Assembly: GCA_003956705.1 (NCBI GenBank)
Contig: QZCP01000083.1
Location: 60,465-124,464, forward strand
Source: Brevipalpus yothersi
Lineage: Eukaryota; Arthropoda; Arachnida; Trombidiformes; Tenuipalpidae
Direction: 5' to 3'
Length of the DNA: 64,000 bases
A program made the translations under genes and the position numbers. The notes beneath the pieces are model-generated. The model had not been told where the DNA came from. It searched no databases and saw only the letters and a list, made by a program, of their open reading frames with translations. Position 1 is the first letter of the stretch. Each line of letters opens with the position of its first letter. Positions 1 to 12,130 of the stretch are shown here, piece after piece.

Positions 1-757
1 TAAAAAGCAAAAGAAATAGAATAGAGTGAGAAGATGCACTCGAAAAGACAGACAAAGAGGAAAGTGAATGAATAGGAAAGTATTCAAAGAATTAATTATT
101 TTAGGCAGAAAATCATTAACATTGGTTCCTTAAGTATCAGCCACATTGCTCCTCTTGTGTAGCCATCAACCTGAAAAATTCTTTTAGTGTTAAGCGCCAA
201 AGGATCAGTAATATTGATGAAGTTTAATTCATCAATAACCAATACTCAAGTGTCGCTAATGGTCAATTTTAGAGATCGCATGTATGATGGCTGACAGATA
301 ATTATGAGTATACACCGTGCAAATTGTCAATCCAGGTTGTTTAGTGGAAAAACAGCGCTCTCGACCATGCTTGTTTATGGCCACCGCCTAGTAAAACTCT
401 TTCACAATTGAGCGCCATAGGATCAATGATATTAATGAGATTGGCTCATCAATACTCAATACCCAAGTGTCGCTAATATGGTCTAGATTAGAGATCGCAT
501 GTATGATAGGAGATTAACAATTATAAGCACACACAATGCCAATTGTCAAGCCAGGTTGTTTATTGAAAGAAACAGCGCTCTCGACCATGCTTGTTAAAGA
601 TGATGGAATTATATCACCCTTTATATTCAATCAGGTATCAATCTGATCCTCACCACAACACCTATCACTTGAACGAGACCACAAATTTGAACAATCATGA
701 GCACAATTCCTATTAATCCTTATTAATCACAATTACTAAAAACAACCCCTTATTTAG
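1..757 (+). other. Upstream intron of the aminopeptidase gene
   Basis: No coding exon could be recognised here. The M1 aminopeptidase open from 758 lacks its N-terminal half (the GAMEN-containing part), so this stretch is most likely the 3' end of a long intron, closed by the acceptor AG at 756-757. It contains the tandem duplication at 160-597. The missing exons should lie to the left of the window. Confidence 0.6.
160..597. repeat. Tandem duplication, two units of about 218 bp
   Basis: Two neighbouring units (about 160-377 and 378-597) can be aligned base by base. Shared blocks include AGTGTCGCTAAT, AGAGATCGCATGTATGAT, CAGGTTGTTTA and CAGCGCTCTCGACCATGCTT, all repeated 216-220 bp apart. 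The units differ by scattered substitutions and small indels, so the duplication is not recent. No open reading frame runs through it and no terminal inverted repeat was seen. It could be the edge of a satellite array or a duplicated regulatory segment. Confidence 0.8.
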
Positions 758-1319
758 GTGATTAGTCATGAAATTGCTCATCAATGGTTTGGTAATCTAG
801 TGACCATGAAATGGTGGAATGATTTGTGGCTAAATGAAGGCTTCTCGTCGTATGTTGAAAATCTTGGTGTCGATTACTTGTATCCCGATTGGAGAATGGT
901 AGATCAATTTGTTCAGACAACCCATAATGCAATGGAAAGAGATTCACTGAGAAGTTCACATGCAATATTGGCAAAAGTGAAAGATGATCGAGACATTGAC
1001 CCCCTTTTTGATCCAATATCATACAAGAAAGGAGCAGCGCTCATACGAATGTTACAAAATTTTCTCAAACCAGAAAATCTTCGACTTGGGCTCAAAGAAT
1101 ATCTTCAAAGATATCAATTCTCAAATGCTGAGACTGCTGATCTTTGGAGATGCTTTTCCAAGGTAAATTTTTTGCCGCTTTATGATCATTGGAATATTTA
1201 TCACTACTGCTACTTTATTCAAACCCCTTTACCTATCAATTGAGAGAATATTCCCTCCCCCAATCAACTATTGATTGATCAGAGTGTAGTGTTTGTATCT
1301 TTGATAATAATTTGACTCT

Positions 1320-1380
<61 letters not shown>

Positions 1381-2706
1381 CAGATTGTTCCTAATGAAAT
1401 TATTAATGTTACCAGCATAATGGACACATGGGTTCGACAGAAAGGATTTCCATACATAACAGTTCGCTCGTATGGTGAACACGTTCTGTTAACCCAAAAG
1501 CGTTTCCTATCCAGTCAAATGACTCCACCAGACGATGTGATAGAGGAAGATGTGTCTCCATTGAATTATACATGGACAATTCCAATTACACTGATAACCA
1601 GTAAGAGACCTCAAGATCCAAGTTTACACTGGATGACTGGCACTAATCATGCTATACCGTTTCCTGATCATGTTGATTGGTTCAAATTGAATGTTAATTT
1701 TACCGGTTATTATCGTGTTAATTATGATGAATACAATTGGAAACGATTGATATCACTTCTTGATCGAAGTGATCCCAATTCACATGTGCTATCACCCACT
1801 GATCGTGCCAATCTAATTGATGATGCCTTTGCTCTACTTAAAACCGATATACTTCATCCAGCGATCGCTCTTAATGTAACATCTTACATGACAAAAGGGC
1901 GCGAAAATGATTACTTGCCTTGGGAAACCACTCTGGTTAATCTTCAGAGTCTAGATGCCATCATGTATGGTCATCCATTGTTAAGAAAATATATATTGAA
2001 ACTTATCAAATCAGCACTCCGATTGTGGAAAGAGGGTTGGAATGATGGTGGAAGCCATTTGGATCAAAAACTGCGATCTTCCGTATATTTTGCGGCCAGC
2101 TATTATCAGGAGCCGACAACAATTGCAATTGCAAAGCAGCATTTCGAAAAATGGAGAGATAATAGAACAGAATATCAACCACCACCAAATTTTCGAGCAA
2201 CTGTATACACAACTGGTATACGACTTGGTGGTGTTGAAGAATGGGATTTTTGTTGGTCAAAATTTAAGCGTGAAAGAGCACCATCAGAAAAGAAGCTACT
2301 CATACTTGCCATGGCACACACACAAAATCCATGGCTACTTGATCGATATCTTAATTATTCACTTGATCGAACTAAAATACGAACACAAGATATTGTATTG
2401 ATTGTTACCGAAGTGGCAGCGAATCCGGTTGGACGTTTATTGGCTTGGCGATTTGTTCGTGAAAATTGGTCAACTCTTATGTCTCTATTGGGTGGATATA
2501 CAATGGAAAGTATTATCAGTGAAACTGGTGACTATTTTTCTCGTCCTTTTGAGTATAAAGAAGTGTCAGAATTTTATCAAAAAGTTGATGTGGGACCCAA
2601 TTCACAAGCTGTCAAATCAACATTGGAACGAATAAGAGGGAATATCTTCTTCAAACAAAATGTAGAGCCAAAAATTATCAATTTCCTGAAATCAATCGAC
2701 CCATAG
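758..2706 (+). CDS. M1-family membrane alanyl aminopeptidase (APN-like), 3' part
   Basis: This is a zinc aminopeptidase that removes single N-terminal residues from peptides, probably extracellular or on the cell surface. Two exons are visible: 758-1162 and 1384-2706, joined in phase 0 and giving 575 residues. The first holds the catalytic zinc site HEIAH, with the third ligand in NEGFSSYVE, and the segment FDPISYKKGAALIRML, whose Tyr stabilises the transition state in M1 enzymes. The second exon starts at IVPNEIINV, passes through IMDTWVRQKGFPYI and covers the beta-sandwich and helical C-terminal (ERAP1_C-type) domain. The N-terminal domain with GAMEN is outside the window. No transmembrane or GPI signal is seen at the C-terminus, so any anchor would be N-terminal. 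The acceptor of the internal intron directly follows a (TC)n array. The family is certain; the exact subtype is not. Confidence 0.93.
1322..1379 (+). repeat. (TC)n microsatellite used as a polypyrimidine tract
   Basis: About 29 TC units end immediately before the CACAG acceptor at 1379-1383 of the aminopeptidase exon. It is therefore both a microsatellite and, by position, the polypyrimidine tract of a functional splice site. Confidence 0.9.
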
Positions 2707-3850
2707 AGTAACAATCATTATCAGCATACGTGTATTGTTATGGGACTCAACTGATGAATTATCATCTGATAAAACGGAGAGATCTTCCTTATTTTTCTTC
2801 CGACAATCTCATTATCCAATTTTCAGGATCGTTTTTCACTAATATATTGTTCTGTAAGTTTTCTCTTCCTCCTTTTCTCTCTCTTTCTCTCTCTTTCTAT
2901 CTTCCTCTTTCTCTGAATTTATTTTGGAGCTTCAATTTTTTCGGGAAAAGATTTCTTTGTAATTCTGATTTCAAGTGACAAAATACTCATGTATAATTGG
3001 TGATCAAATATTTGGATAGCTATGATACACTAGTGATGGGCACTAGAGCTTCAAAACCCGAATAATCAAACGTGGCTCACTGAATTCTAGAATTCAATGA
3101 TTTATGAGGATACTCCAAAAACAAAATCATCTTCTCATCTTCCCTCATAAAATAATTTTGAATAAAAAAAATCTCGATCATTTGATTCATTCAGAAGCTT
3201 TTCGAGAATTTATATGTCAACCTAGAACAAAAGCAGCAACAACATCATATAATTACACGTTAATTTATCATTTATGTTCATCTAAGCAATATTAAAGATG
3301 ACATATGAACAAATGTCTGATTAAATGCTATCAAATAAAATCGGTGCTCCAGATTTCCAATCAATTTCCCACTTTTAATTTATTCATTTGTGTTCCGAAC
3401 GAAAATTGGGTGTAACTGCTTCCCTTTGAGATTCACAGCCTTCAAACAAAAGAATCGCTTATCTTACGCTCAGATCTGAGCTTAAAAAAATTCTCACACA
3501 TCCAGGCAATTACTTAATCATAATACCCATAGGCATTGCATCAAACAGATTAGAAAAGTTATCCTGAGAAATCGGATGTTAAAATTTTTTTATCAACCAG
3601 AAAGGAATGAAAAAAATTTTCAAGCGAATCAAGATTGGCTTGGCGCATGAGAACTTGTAAGAGCAACTCTTGACGACCAAAAATGCAATATTCACAACAC
3701 AAAGTTGATCAACTTTACTGTGTTCACTTCTTTGTGATCCTTTTCACATTGATTTGCATTTACCATTCCACATTTTTTAAATTTACCAAACAATATAATA
3801 TGATGATTTGATTTTATTGGGGGCATAGATTGCTTCGTGAAATTTTCAAT
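2707..3850. other. Intergenic, no gene seen
   Basis: This is AT-rich sequence between the aminopeptidase and the Ly6 gene. It has a CT-rich patch near 2860-2910. Small open frames at 2730-2978 and 3104-3295 show no recognisable protein and low-complexity composition, so they are not called. Confidence 0.6.
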
Positions 3851-4543
3851 ATGGGATCCAATTATTTGGGCTCCGTTTTAGTGTGTTTTCTGGTGTCAAT
3901 ATGCATTCATCAAGGTAAGTTGGCCTCTTCCAACTTTTGATATGGCTTCGATTGTTAATTGAGTGAATTGTTCACCGATATAATGCCTATTTTCTGTCAC
4001 AGTTTCACCTCTAGAGTGTTATGTTTGTATAAAGCAAGAAAACAACAAAGATAAATGTGTTGAGACTGTGAAAAATTGTGAAATTGGACAAGACCGATGC
4101 ATGACCGAAGTTAGGTGGGGCAGTAAGTATCAGTGAAGTTCTCTCCTTTCTGTATCTACATTGTATGGTTTGAATTGTGGTTAATCAAGATGATTTGTTA
4201 CTGTATCAGGTACACCCTACTGGGCTCCAAGTGGTTTGAAACAATATTATATCAACAAAACTTGTGCATCCAAAGAACTGTGTGAACTACGAGAACATCA
4301 ATTGGTCTCAAGATGTGATCGCATCTGGTATAATGATTGGGAATGTGTTGAATGTTGTACAGGAGATAGATGCAACTATTATGTGACTGTAAGTGATTAT
4401 TTGAATTTTTACTCTTCATCCAATTTCCACTAATATTTTGTAATTATATATCTTTTCGACAGTTGGCCGGTTCAAAGCCTCAACCAGGATTTCCCACAAT
4501 CATATTGGCCACTGCGATAGCATTGGCTTTGATAAAGTGGTAA
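3851..4543 (+). CDS. Ly6/uPAR-like three-finger protein, probable GPI anchor
   Basis: Four exons (3851-3914, 4003-4122, 4210-4388, 4463-4543) join without a stop into a 147-residue protein. It starts with a hydrophobic signal peptide (MGSNYLGSVLVCFLVSICIH). The mature part begins LECYVC and ends with the family signature CCTGDRCN; I count twelve cysteines in it, consistent with the disulphide-rich three-finger fold of Ly6 proteins. A short hydrophobic C-terminus (TIILATAIALALIKW) follows, as expected for a GPI-attachment signal. Arthropod members of this family include Sleepless/Quiver-type modulators of channels and septate-junction proteins such as Boudin and Crooked. I cannot say which one this is. 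Intron phases (1,1,0) and the GT-AG borders support the model strongly. Confidence 0.88.
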
Positions 4544-5016
4544 ACTGGTTACAATCATTATTGCATTCCGGACTCCTCAGTCCAAAGAATCTCAAATCAA
4601 TCACCAAATTCACCCAATCAATACGCGATTTCCACTAATGCCTCTAACACGTTTTTTGGTCACTATTTTTGATAGCATTTTTTTACTTACTTTTGTATAT
4701 TTGAATGATCTCCAAAATTTTGAAGCCATGTAAATCAGTTCAATCTGAAAGCATTCCGTGCTCCTAACTATCAAAAAATTAGTAAACTCAATGCTGAGAA
4801 AATGCCATGATGTTACTCTACACTTGAATCACTCTGAGACAATTCAGCTTTCTGAGCCTCATACCATAAAAGTTCCGAAGAAAACATGATCATATAGAAC
4901 AAGATTTTAAGAGGCTTTCATTTTATAGTGTATAATAGGAATAGAGGCGATAGAAAAAGTACACGATGTATTTACAGGGGGATGATTATAATTTTTACAC
5001 TGATAGTCTAGTAAAT
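4544..5016. other. Convergent 3' intergenic region
   Basis: This lies between the stop of the Ly6-like gene (+) and the stop of the E2F gene (-). It presumably holds both 3' UTRs. No further gene or repeat was seen. Confidence 0.6.
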
Positions 5017-6724
5017 TCAACTCTGATCGGGTATTTCGAAAAGATCGATTACTCCCTCATCTTGATGTAGATTAAAGTAGTAATCACGTCCATTGGGCGG
5101 AGGACTTAGTTTAACGAGAGGCTGAAGTATATCAGCAATCAGACCCTTGGGCTTGAGAGGAACGAAATTCGGTTGCTTAGGTGGATCAGGATACTCGATA
5201 GGATGATTCTCTATATCATGACTTGGACTTGTTTCAGAATTAGGTTTACTTTTCCCTTTGGGTTCTTGCGTCTTCTTGGCACCTCTAGTAGCATAGGCTC
5301 TAGTTCTTCCTCGAGTTCTGGTCTCTCGCGTAGGACTCGCAGAAGGGGCTACTTCTTTCGCTTTGGATACTTTCTCTTTTACCTTTCTATTAATGACTGA
5401 TGAAGGTTTACTTGACGAAGTGCGACCTTTAGCAGTAGGCTTTTCCACTTCAACTGACTGAGCTCCACGTCTAGGCTGGATGAAGAGATGTCGTTGGGCT
5501 GCCTTGCGAGGAGACAATTGTCGAAGAGGTAGAGGCGGAGGTCGAGCGGTGGAGACTTGAGGTTTCTTTTTCGGTTCCACTTCCATTTCGGTCTCCTCTT
5601 CATCTTGAGGCTCAATTGTCGTATCATGTTCACCTTCTTCTTCTTCGATCCCTTCCCCGATGGTGTCTTCTTCTTCTGCTTGATTATCATCATCCTCTTG
5701 ATCATGTTCATCTTCTGAGGGCTCATCCATTGGTTCATCTTCTTCAGTCTCCTGTTTAATGAGATCTATCAGGAGGCCTTCCATTTGTTCATCTGTCAAT
5801 GATTGATCAGGATTACGATGAAGATCAGTTATTTGTTGAATCGATGGATGATCAAAATCTTCTGATGGACCGGGTTCAGGTTCATCACAGTAAAGAGAAG
5901 GAGCTATTTCCAGCTTATCGTTGATGAGAGAGACCTCGATTGGTCCATTGCGAGATTTGAGATAACATGCATATTTGGTTTTATCAGACTTGGTGATGGT
6001 CTCGGCAAGGACAGGTCGAGCAAGAGGGGTAGAAGTGGATGAAGTTGTCGGTTGGTCAGGGAATGAGAAGTCAAATTGAATTCCGGTGGGTCCTTGAATT
6101 AGTAGGAGCGTTTTTTCTGGATACAAATCAACAAGATCGCTGTGTTTTACCCAAGAATATGATTTGTTATTAGAATCATCCATAATGTTGAAGATTGATT
6201 GTTTTGCCCAAGAAAAGTGTTGATCTAGTTCCATTTCTTTGTTCTCTAATTCTATTAGTTCCTCTTTCAGTGCTAATAATTGATCAGTTATTTCCCTAGT
6301 ATTGCACCCTGGACCAGCTCCTAACCATTTGATTGAGTTTTTAGATTTCTTCTCAATCAAACCAATTCCTTCCAGAACATTGGTGATATCATAAATTCTT
6401 CGCTTTTGTCGTACTGCCAGAGAATCAGCAGCCTACATTAACAATAAGAAAGTAAGGAAAATAGAATAAAGTGAGTGAATTAAGAAAAGTTATGCTCAAA
6501 ACAATTCGAAATAAGAAGAGCCAATAAGCGTTGAAGAACGCTACCGGAAACACACTCTCGAACACCGTTCCAACATGCTCTAAGAGAGTACTTACAACTT
6601 TAAGGTCCAAAATTCCATCTTTAGCATCTTGCAGTAGTGATACAAATCGTGTGGTCAATAGACCTAAACTTTTCTCATGACGAGTGCCAATCTCGTTGAC
6701 AAAACTACTCATACTATCCGACAT
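5017..6724 (-). CDS. E2F transcription factor, E2F4/5 type
   Basis: This sequence-specific transcription factor dimerises with DP and is controlled by pocket proteins to regulate cell-cycle genes. Two exons on the minus strand (6724-6596 and 6432-5017) give 514 residues. The intron falls inside the DNA-binding winged helix: exon 1 ends DAKDGILDLKV and exon 2 opens AADSLAVRQKRRIYDITNVL, with the RRIYD DNA-contact motif. Then come a leucine-zipper/coiled-coil dimerisation part (from about residue 88), a marked box (about 130-210), a long acidic Glu/Asp-rich stretch (roughly 245-320), a basic Ser/Thr region, and a C-terminal pocket-binding motif DEGVIDLFEIP. The wording KNSIKWLGAGPGCNTREI is that of E2F4/5 rather than E2F1-3. 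It is about 100 residues longer than human E2F4, mainly through the acidic and basic spacers. Confidence 0.94.
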
Positions 6725-7742
6725 GATTGATGATTTGAATGTTAATGCGTGTGTATGTATGTGATAGAACTAAAACTTCAAAAAAAAAATCCAAAATAAT
6801 CTACTCTCTCTATCTATCTAATTCAGCATTAGCATTTGAAAATCAGCCACAAGTTTTGCACACACAAATTGTTCATCCCACAAATATCACCACTCCTCCA
6901 AATGAACATCACTTTTCCACACCATCATACGCACAATTTTTATCTATCAATCAAATTAATTGAATTAAAATTTCACCCAATTAACACCAAGACACACAGA
7001 CAATTATCTTTTTTCCAACAACATCAACAGTAAAATCTTTGATTCAAAGACTTTGAAATAGACGCCTTGAAAGGCTTGGAGATGGCCGTTGCAATATCCA
7101 CTATATCAGATATTCTTTTCAGTATTCGATACTCGCTCCAGGTTGAGCAATACTGCCAATATCTATTGATACTCGTTGAAAGGCTGATTACTCAAAAAGA
7201 GTAGTGACATCTTAAGTGTCAAAAGTTTACTATAAGATTACACATTTCATTTAATTTTTTGACTCTTTTCACGAGTCTTGCTGTCTTCGCTTTGCTTTTT
7301 GCTTTTTGCCGGTGTTCAAAATTTTGGTTAAATACAAAAGTCTTTTCTCTCATTTATCAATCAAATCAACATATTTATGTGTGAGTGTGTCTATTTGACT
7401 TAATTGATATCCTGTGTATATGAGAGTATGTTTAATTGATTGATCATACAATCATATCAATTGGATATAAATACATATATATTTATACTCAAATCGTAAT
7501 TGATGATATTTCGTGTTACTCATAGTATATACATTCATATTTGGTTGAAGGTCATTGAAAGATTTGATATAAATAATTTTTGTTCGAAAGCCTTCTCTAA
7601 AGTCTGGAGTTGACTCTACTGCTGAATTTGTCCAAGATCAAGCGTGGCGATAAAGCTTTTTTTGTAAATTGTGTGTGTGTGTGTCTAGCAAAAAGTAGAG
7701 AGTAAGAAGGATCTTTTCATCTTCACTATTTCAATCGTCAAC
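6725..7742. other. Divergent promoter region between E2F and eIF4E
   Basis: The E2F start codon (6724, minus) and the eIF4E start codon (7743, plus) face away from each other across about 1 kb. The region contains an A-run near 6780, and AT-rich and TG-rich stretches (for example TGTGTGTGTG near 7671). I see no convincing exon, so it should contain both promoters and 5' UTRs. Confidence 0.55.
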
Positions 7743-8728
7743 ATGCCGAACAGTAGTGGTGATAAGCAAGAGGAGACTTCGACTGAGAATATTGTTAAAC
7801 ATCCTCTTCAAAATGATTGGCAATTATGGTATTGGCGTAAAGAAGATTCCAAATCATGGGAAGAAAGTCTACTAGAGGTTACCACTTTTAGTAGTGTTGA
7901 AGATTTTTGGGCGTAAGTTGATTTTCTTCACCTTTCTCTTCTCTTCTTCTCTTTACCAACTGCCTCGGTGTTCCTTTCTCTTTTCCCTTTTCTCACTGTT
8001 CACTGATGATTATGTGGACAGCTTTCCTGATTTTTTTTCCTTTGTTCAATTATCACCTCTGATTGATACAAATTCAGCATCTTTTATCCTCTCAGATTGT
8101 ACAACCATATCGAACTTGCCAGCAAGTTGGGTCATCAGGCCGATTACTCAGTATTTAAATGCGGAATCAAGCCTATGTGGGAAGATCCTCGTAATTCTCG
8201 TGGTGGTAGATGGATAATACCATTCGATAGGAATGCAAAGAAAGAACTAGACGAAATGTGGTTAGAAGTTGTACGTTGAAATTTCCATAGCTTTTATTAA
8301 CTATTAACCTTAAATGAACTATTCTAACCTTAACAACCAATTGATTATAATTATCTCCATCTAATTATTTTTTATTGTCATCCAGTTGCTCTGTCTCATT
8401 GGAGAAGCTTTTGGTGAAGAAAGCGATCAAATTTGTGGGGGAGTAATTAGTAACCGAAGAAATGGCAGTAGAATTGCTGTATGGACCTCTGACTACAAAG
8501 ACCAAGACGCAGTTAAGAAAATAGGGTTAGTAGACGATCCATCCTTCTCAAAGTTCAATAGCCACTGATTTTATATTGTCATTCATTCACTCATCAACTC
8601 TCTATTATCCCTGATGCAGACAAATTCTAAAAGAGAGAACGAACTATATGGGACATCTAATTTATGAGAAACACGATGATGGTGGTGGTGGAGGAAGAAA
8701 TCGATCAAATGGACTCTATCAAGTATAA
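7743..8728 (+). CDS. eIF4E: Translation initiation factor eIF4E (mRNA cap-binding protein)
   Basis: This protein binds the m7G cap and recruits eIF4G to start translation. Four exons (7743-7912, 8096-8270, 8386-8525, 8620-8728) join into 197 residues. The two cap-stacking tryptophans are present in SKSWEE and KPMWEDPRNSRGGRW, together with the adjacent Glu, and the third conserved Trp in RIAVWTS. The eIF4G/4E-BP-binding face is represented by HPLQNDW and VEDFWALYNHI. Keeping Trp at the first stacking position makes this a class I eIF4E rather than a 4EHP. The C-terminus is atypical: the usual SGSTTKNRFVV-like end is replaced by a Gly-rich tail ending RNRSNGLYQV. A possible poly(A) signal AATAAA is at 8932-8937. 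Confidence 0.95.
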
Positions 8729-9279
8729 TTGGAATACTTATTTCGTGAAAGTCATCCAAAGATCAATCCGTGAAGAAGAAAAAAAAGAGGATCCTGGGCG
8801 CGCGTATCCTCTGCTTCTCAAACATGATCTTCGTGGCTATTTTTCTCTTCCTCTCTCTCTCTTTCTTTCTCTCTATCTCTCCTTTTTACTGTGGTTTGAG
8901 TTAGGTACAAAGTACCGAATACCTGGTATGAAATAAAACACTGCATTCATCCGTACTTTTCTAATGTTTTTGATAAAAATTTCATTCTTTCAATCAACTT
9001 CCCCAAAAAATAGCATCAAAAATCACAGATAGATAGATTACCATATGTTTGGTTAACGTAAATGCAAAGAGGATCATTTTTAATCAATTGTGTGTTCAAA
9101 TAGAGCTCAGTGTTGAGTTACTTAAATTTGTGTTAAGTTTTCTTCGATTTCACCTAGAGTTAATAGAGTTTTCTTCTTATTATAACCTTGAGAGTTTCCT
9201 CGAGTGTGATTGAAGTGTGTGAATATAATTGATGAATATACAAGTAAGTATATATAATATATGTATATAAAGTTGATCG
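8729..9279. other. Convergent intergenic region
   Basis: This is the 3' side of eIF4E and of the minus-strand Ser-rich ORF. It includes a CT-rich stretch near 8850-8885, AATAAA at 8932-8937 and AT-rich sequence around 9240-9265. No other gene was seen. Confidence 0.5.
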
Positions 9280-9990
9280 TCAGCCAGGATGATCATAAAA
9301 TTGGGTACAGTTTATATCGTTGCAACAACAGCAAGCTGTTCTATTTGGAGGGGGCTGAATATATGTACGTATAATTTCCTGATCGTCCCTGTATGAATGT
9401 ACAAGTTTGCCTGTTGAATTTTTGGGTGTGTTAATATCACATTTCCTTTGGTTTGGATGGCCACAACAACAAGTCGTTGATGGTGGAAGAGAAAATGAGG
9501 AGGATGTAGATGATGTAGAAAGTGAGGAAAGGGATGAAAGTGTAGATGAGGATGTTGATGATGAAGATGTTTGAGGCGGTAGTTTGTTGGTCGATCGATC
9601 ACGATTCAAATCTTGGCGAGATAATCGAATATGGACAGTGGAGGAAGCTGAAGAACGCGAATTGTGACGATGATGATGATGGGATGATTGATGATGTTGG
9701 TATCGAAAATTATTGTGTACCCGTTGATCGTGAGTGGGCTGACGATTAAGAAGAATATTGCCTGAAGATTCACATGAAGAAGACGAATAAGATGTGAAAT
9801 CACTTTGTAATCCTAAGCTCAGATCACTGTCTGATATATTCGACGGTGAGCTTGTACCAGCATTTGCATTTTCACTTCTTTCAGAGGCAGTGGTCAATGT
9901 ACTAGGAGCAGTTTGAATATTTTCTGTTGTTGTTGTTGTTACCGATGCTGATGATTTCGATTGCCCAGAACACTTTGATCTAGTATTCAT
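9280..9990 (-). CDS. Unrecognised Ser/Thr-rich protein with two cysteine clusters
   Basis: This single open frame of 236 codons starts at an ATG (9990) and runs on the minus strand. The first two thirds are low-complexity (Ser, Thr, His runs, including HQSSHHHHRH). The C-terminal 65 residues are different: TTCCCGHPNQRKCD, then a basic/polar stretch with HSYRDDQEIIRTYIQPPP, then ACCCCNDINCTQFYDHPG. The paired Cys clusters could bind metal or be lipidated, but I do not recognise a family. A TATATATA-like sequence lies about 220 bp upstream of the start. The low complexity means the frame could be open by chance, and I call it only because it is long, starts with ATG and ends in a non-repetitive segment. 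Confidence 0.45.
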   Translation of the reverse strand: MNTRSKCSGQSKSSASVTTTTTENIQTAPSTLTTASERSENANAGTSSPSNISDSDLSLGLQSDFTSYSSSSCESSGNILLNRQPTHDQRVHNNFRYQHHQSSHHHHRHNSRSSASSTVHIRLSRQDLNRDRSTNKLPPQTSSSSTSSSTLSSLSSLSTSSTSSSFSLPPSTTCCCGHPNQRKCDINTPKNSTGKLVHSYRDDQEIIRTYIQPPPNRTACCCCNDINCTQFYDHPG

Positions 9991-12130
9991 GAGGAATCAT
10001 TTGAAGAGAATTCACTAAAATCGAACATGGAGAGCGAACAGTACAGTACAAGTCAATATCGTCCCACATTTGGCTTCCGTCCGCTTCACTCCCAAATGGG
10101 TGAACATGTTAAGCCAACATTCATTCAATCGAATATCAACCCGAAATCACCACCAATATGAAATGAGGTAGATGTTGTTGTGGTGATCGTTAATGAAGAG
10201 TGAAAAGTAAAGAAAAAAAAGACTATATATAACTTTGCAATGATGAATATGAGAATGGTGATGAGAAGAAGAGAGGTGAAAAAAAGATTGAGACTTGATC
10301 AACTGAAACCTCTCTCTTCAATCAACAGCTTCAATTCAACTCAAAAAGCATCTCGATTTTCTGCATCATACACACACACACACACCAGAGACCTCTATAA
10401 TATCCTCACTTTTTGAGACACTTTTTTTTGGCAACCAAAATTTTTTTGGCCCATGGGCTATGCTAGAGATGAAGGTACCATCAATGGGAGGTGGAAATTT
10501 TCCATCATCATGCTGGCAGATGAGCAATTGAACTTGGAACTGGGAAAAGTTTTACGCAATATCTCGATTCAAATTTGATGGAAGTGGGAGAGAGAGAGAG
10601 AGAGAGAGATGGAAAGTTTTCATGGAACGTTTAACGGTACTTTTTGGACCTTTCTGAATGGTTGGAAGAAAAGTTCGAATAAATTGTCAGTAACGATTTG
10701 TGGAGCATCTTTAGACTTTGACACTGTTGATGTGATCGAAAAATTGGCAAATCATAAGTGCGTGAGAACGATGAAACATTTTGCAGGAGAGAGATCATAA
10801 AACTTGCCAGTTAAAGGTGTTATGATTTGATTCGGCTCAGACGTCCGTAACTATCGTCTGGGCTTATGTAATTCAGTATTATCGATACTTGATCTTCATA
10901 ATGGCTCAATCGTCTGGATTCAGTTTTTTTATTGACATGTTTGGCCGTCTGATAATGTAGATCAATGCAGAGGCGTTAAAAACGTCTGGAAGACAGAAAA
11001 AGTTCTCTCTCTCTCTCTCTCTCTCTTTCGCTTGCTCAAGAGTACTGAACTTTGTATTGATCTGATCTGAATTCCTCATCAATTCGAAAGATGTGTGCAT
11101 CCATTGGAATGCAACCGGATGGGAAACTCCTAATTCTTCTCTTCTCTCCTCTCTCTCTCTCTCGCCAAACCCTTGTAAGTGGTAGCGTCACAAGTTTATT
11201 TGAAGCCAAAGAACATGATATCAGTCACCCAGATATCTCTTTCTCTCTCTCTCTCTTTTACTTACTTTATGCGTTTAACGTAGAGTGTGATTACTCACTG
11301 TTTATCTCAATCATTGGATGTCTATTTATCAGAGCCGCCGTCGGTTGATAATTTTAATCACTTCTGTCTGGAATGGACGACCGTAGCAAAAGGGTGTATC
11401 AATGACTTTCTCTCTTATCGGATTCAAGTCTGTCTCTCTTGTATTGCGTCACTGAATTGATAGAGAAGCGAAAAAAAAGATTCTCAAGTGATGGTGAAAA
11501 TATTCGCACTCATTGGCAGTGTTTAGAGTTGGTCTTATTTTGACTCATTTTTTTGTCAACCAATGAGTTTTTCAACTTTATCTTGAGGTCTAGAAAAGAT
11601 GAAGAAAAATCACACTTTTTTAAGAAGGAAAATTTTTGAATCACATTCAAAGCTAAGTTTTTGAGAAGCAAAGTTTTTCAACTTGATTGTCATAAGGCAG
11701 ACCGGAAGAACATCAAGTGGAACGATAATCTCTTAACAGCTTCCATACATCAAACGAAAATTCTTCTACTATCTCGGTATCAAGCTGTCAAGACTCTCAG
11801 GAAACCTCGGTGTAGAAGTGATAAGAGCCCAGGTTGAAGCTTGAAAAAGCACAACAGTTTACAGTCTTTTATCAGAAAAATTTTCTTCTTCCCATCTACA
11901 AAATGGCTATGTATAGAATATTGACTAACTCCAACAGGTTTGAACAGGTGAATCTTGTGTGAAAGTAAACTTCAATAAGTTGCAATGTAAAGTAGGCGGA
12001 CTATCTATGAAGATCAGAAAATTATCATTTGATACTCATTTTTTCCTAGTATGGTGAAGTGCGACTAGAGATCCGTTTTAAATTGACCACACAACGGACA
12101 AATTGACTATAAGCGTGATAAACAGAAATA
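9991..12130. other. Intergenic region with short GA/TC arrays
   Basis: This is about 2.1 kb without a recognisable gene. It contains (CA)n near 10371-10383, (GA)n at about 10588-10609 and (TC)n at about 11004-11027, with further CT-rich patches near 11150 and 11238. Small open frames across it look like repeat translations. Confidence 0.55.

Noticed and set aside
4236..4433. Ly6 exon 3 as a free-standing gene starting at 4236
   Set aside because: The segment is flanked by splice signals and joins a signal-peptide exon and a GPI-signal exon in phase; translation does not start there.
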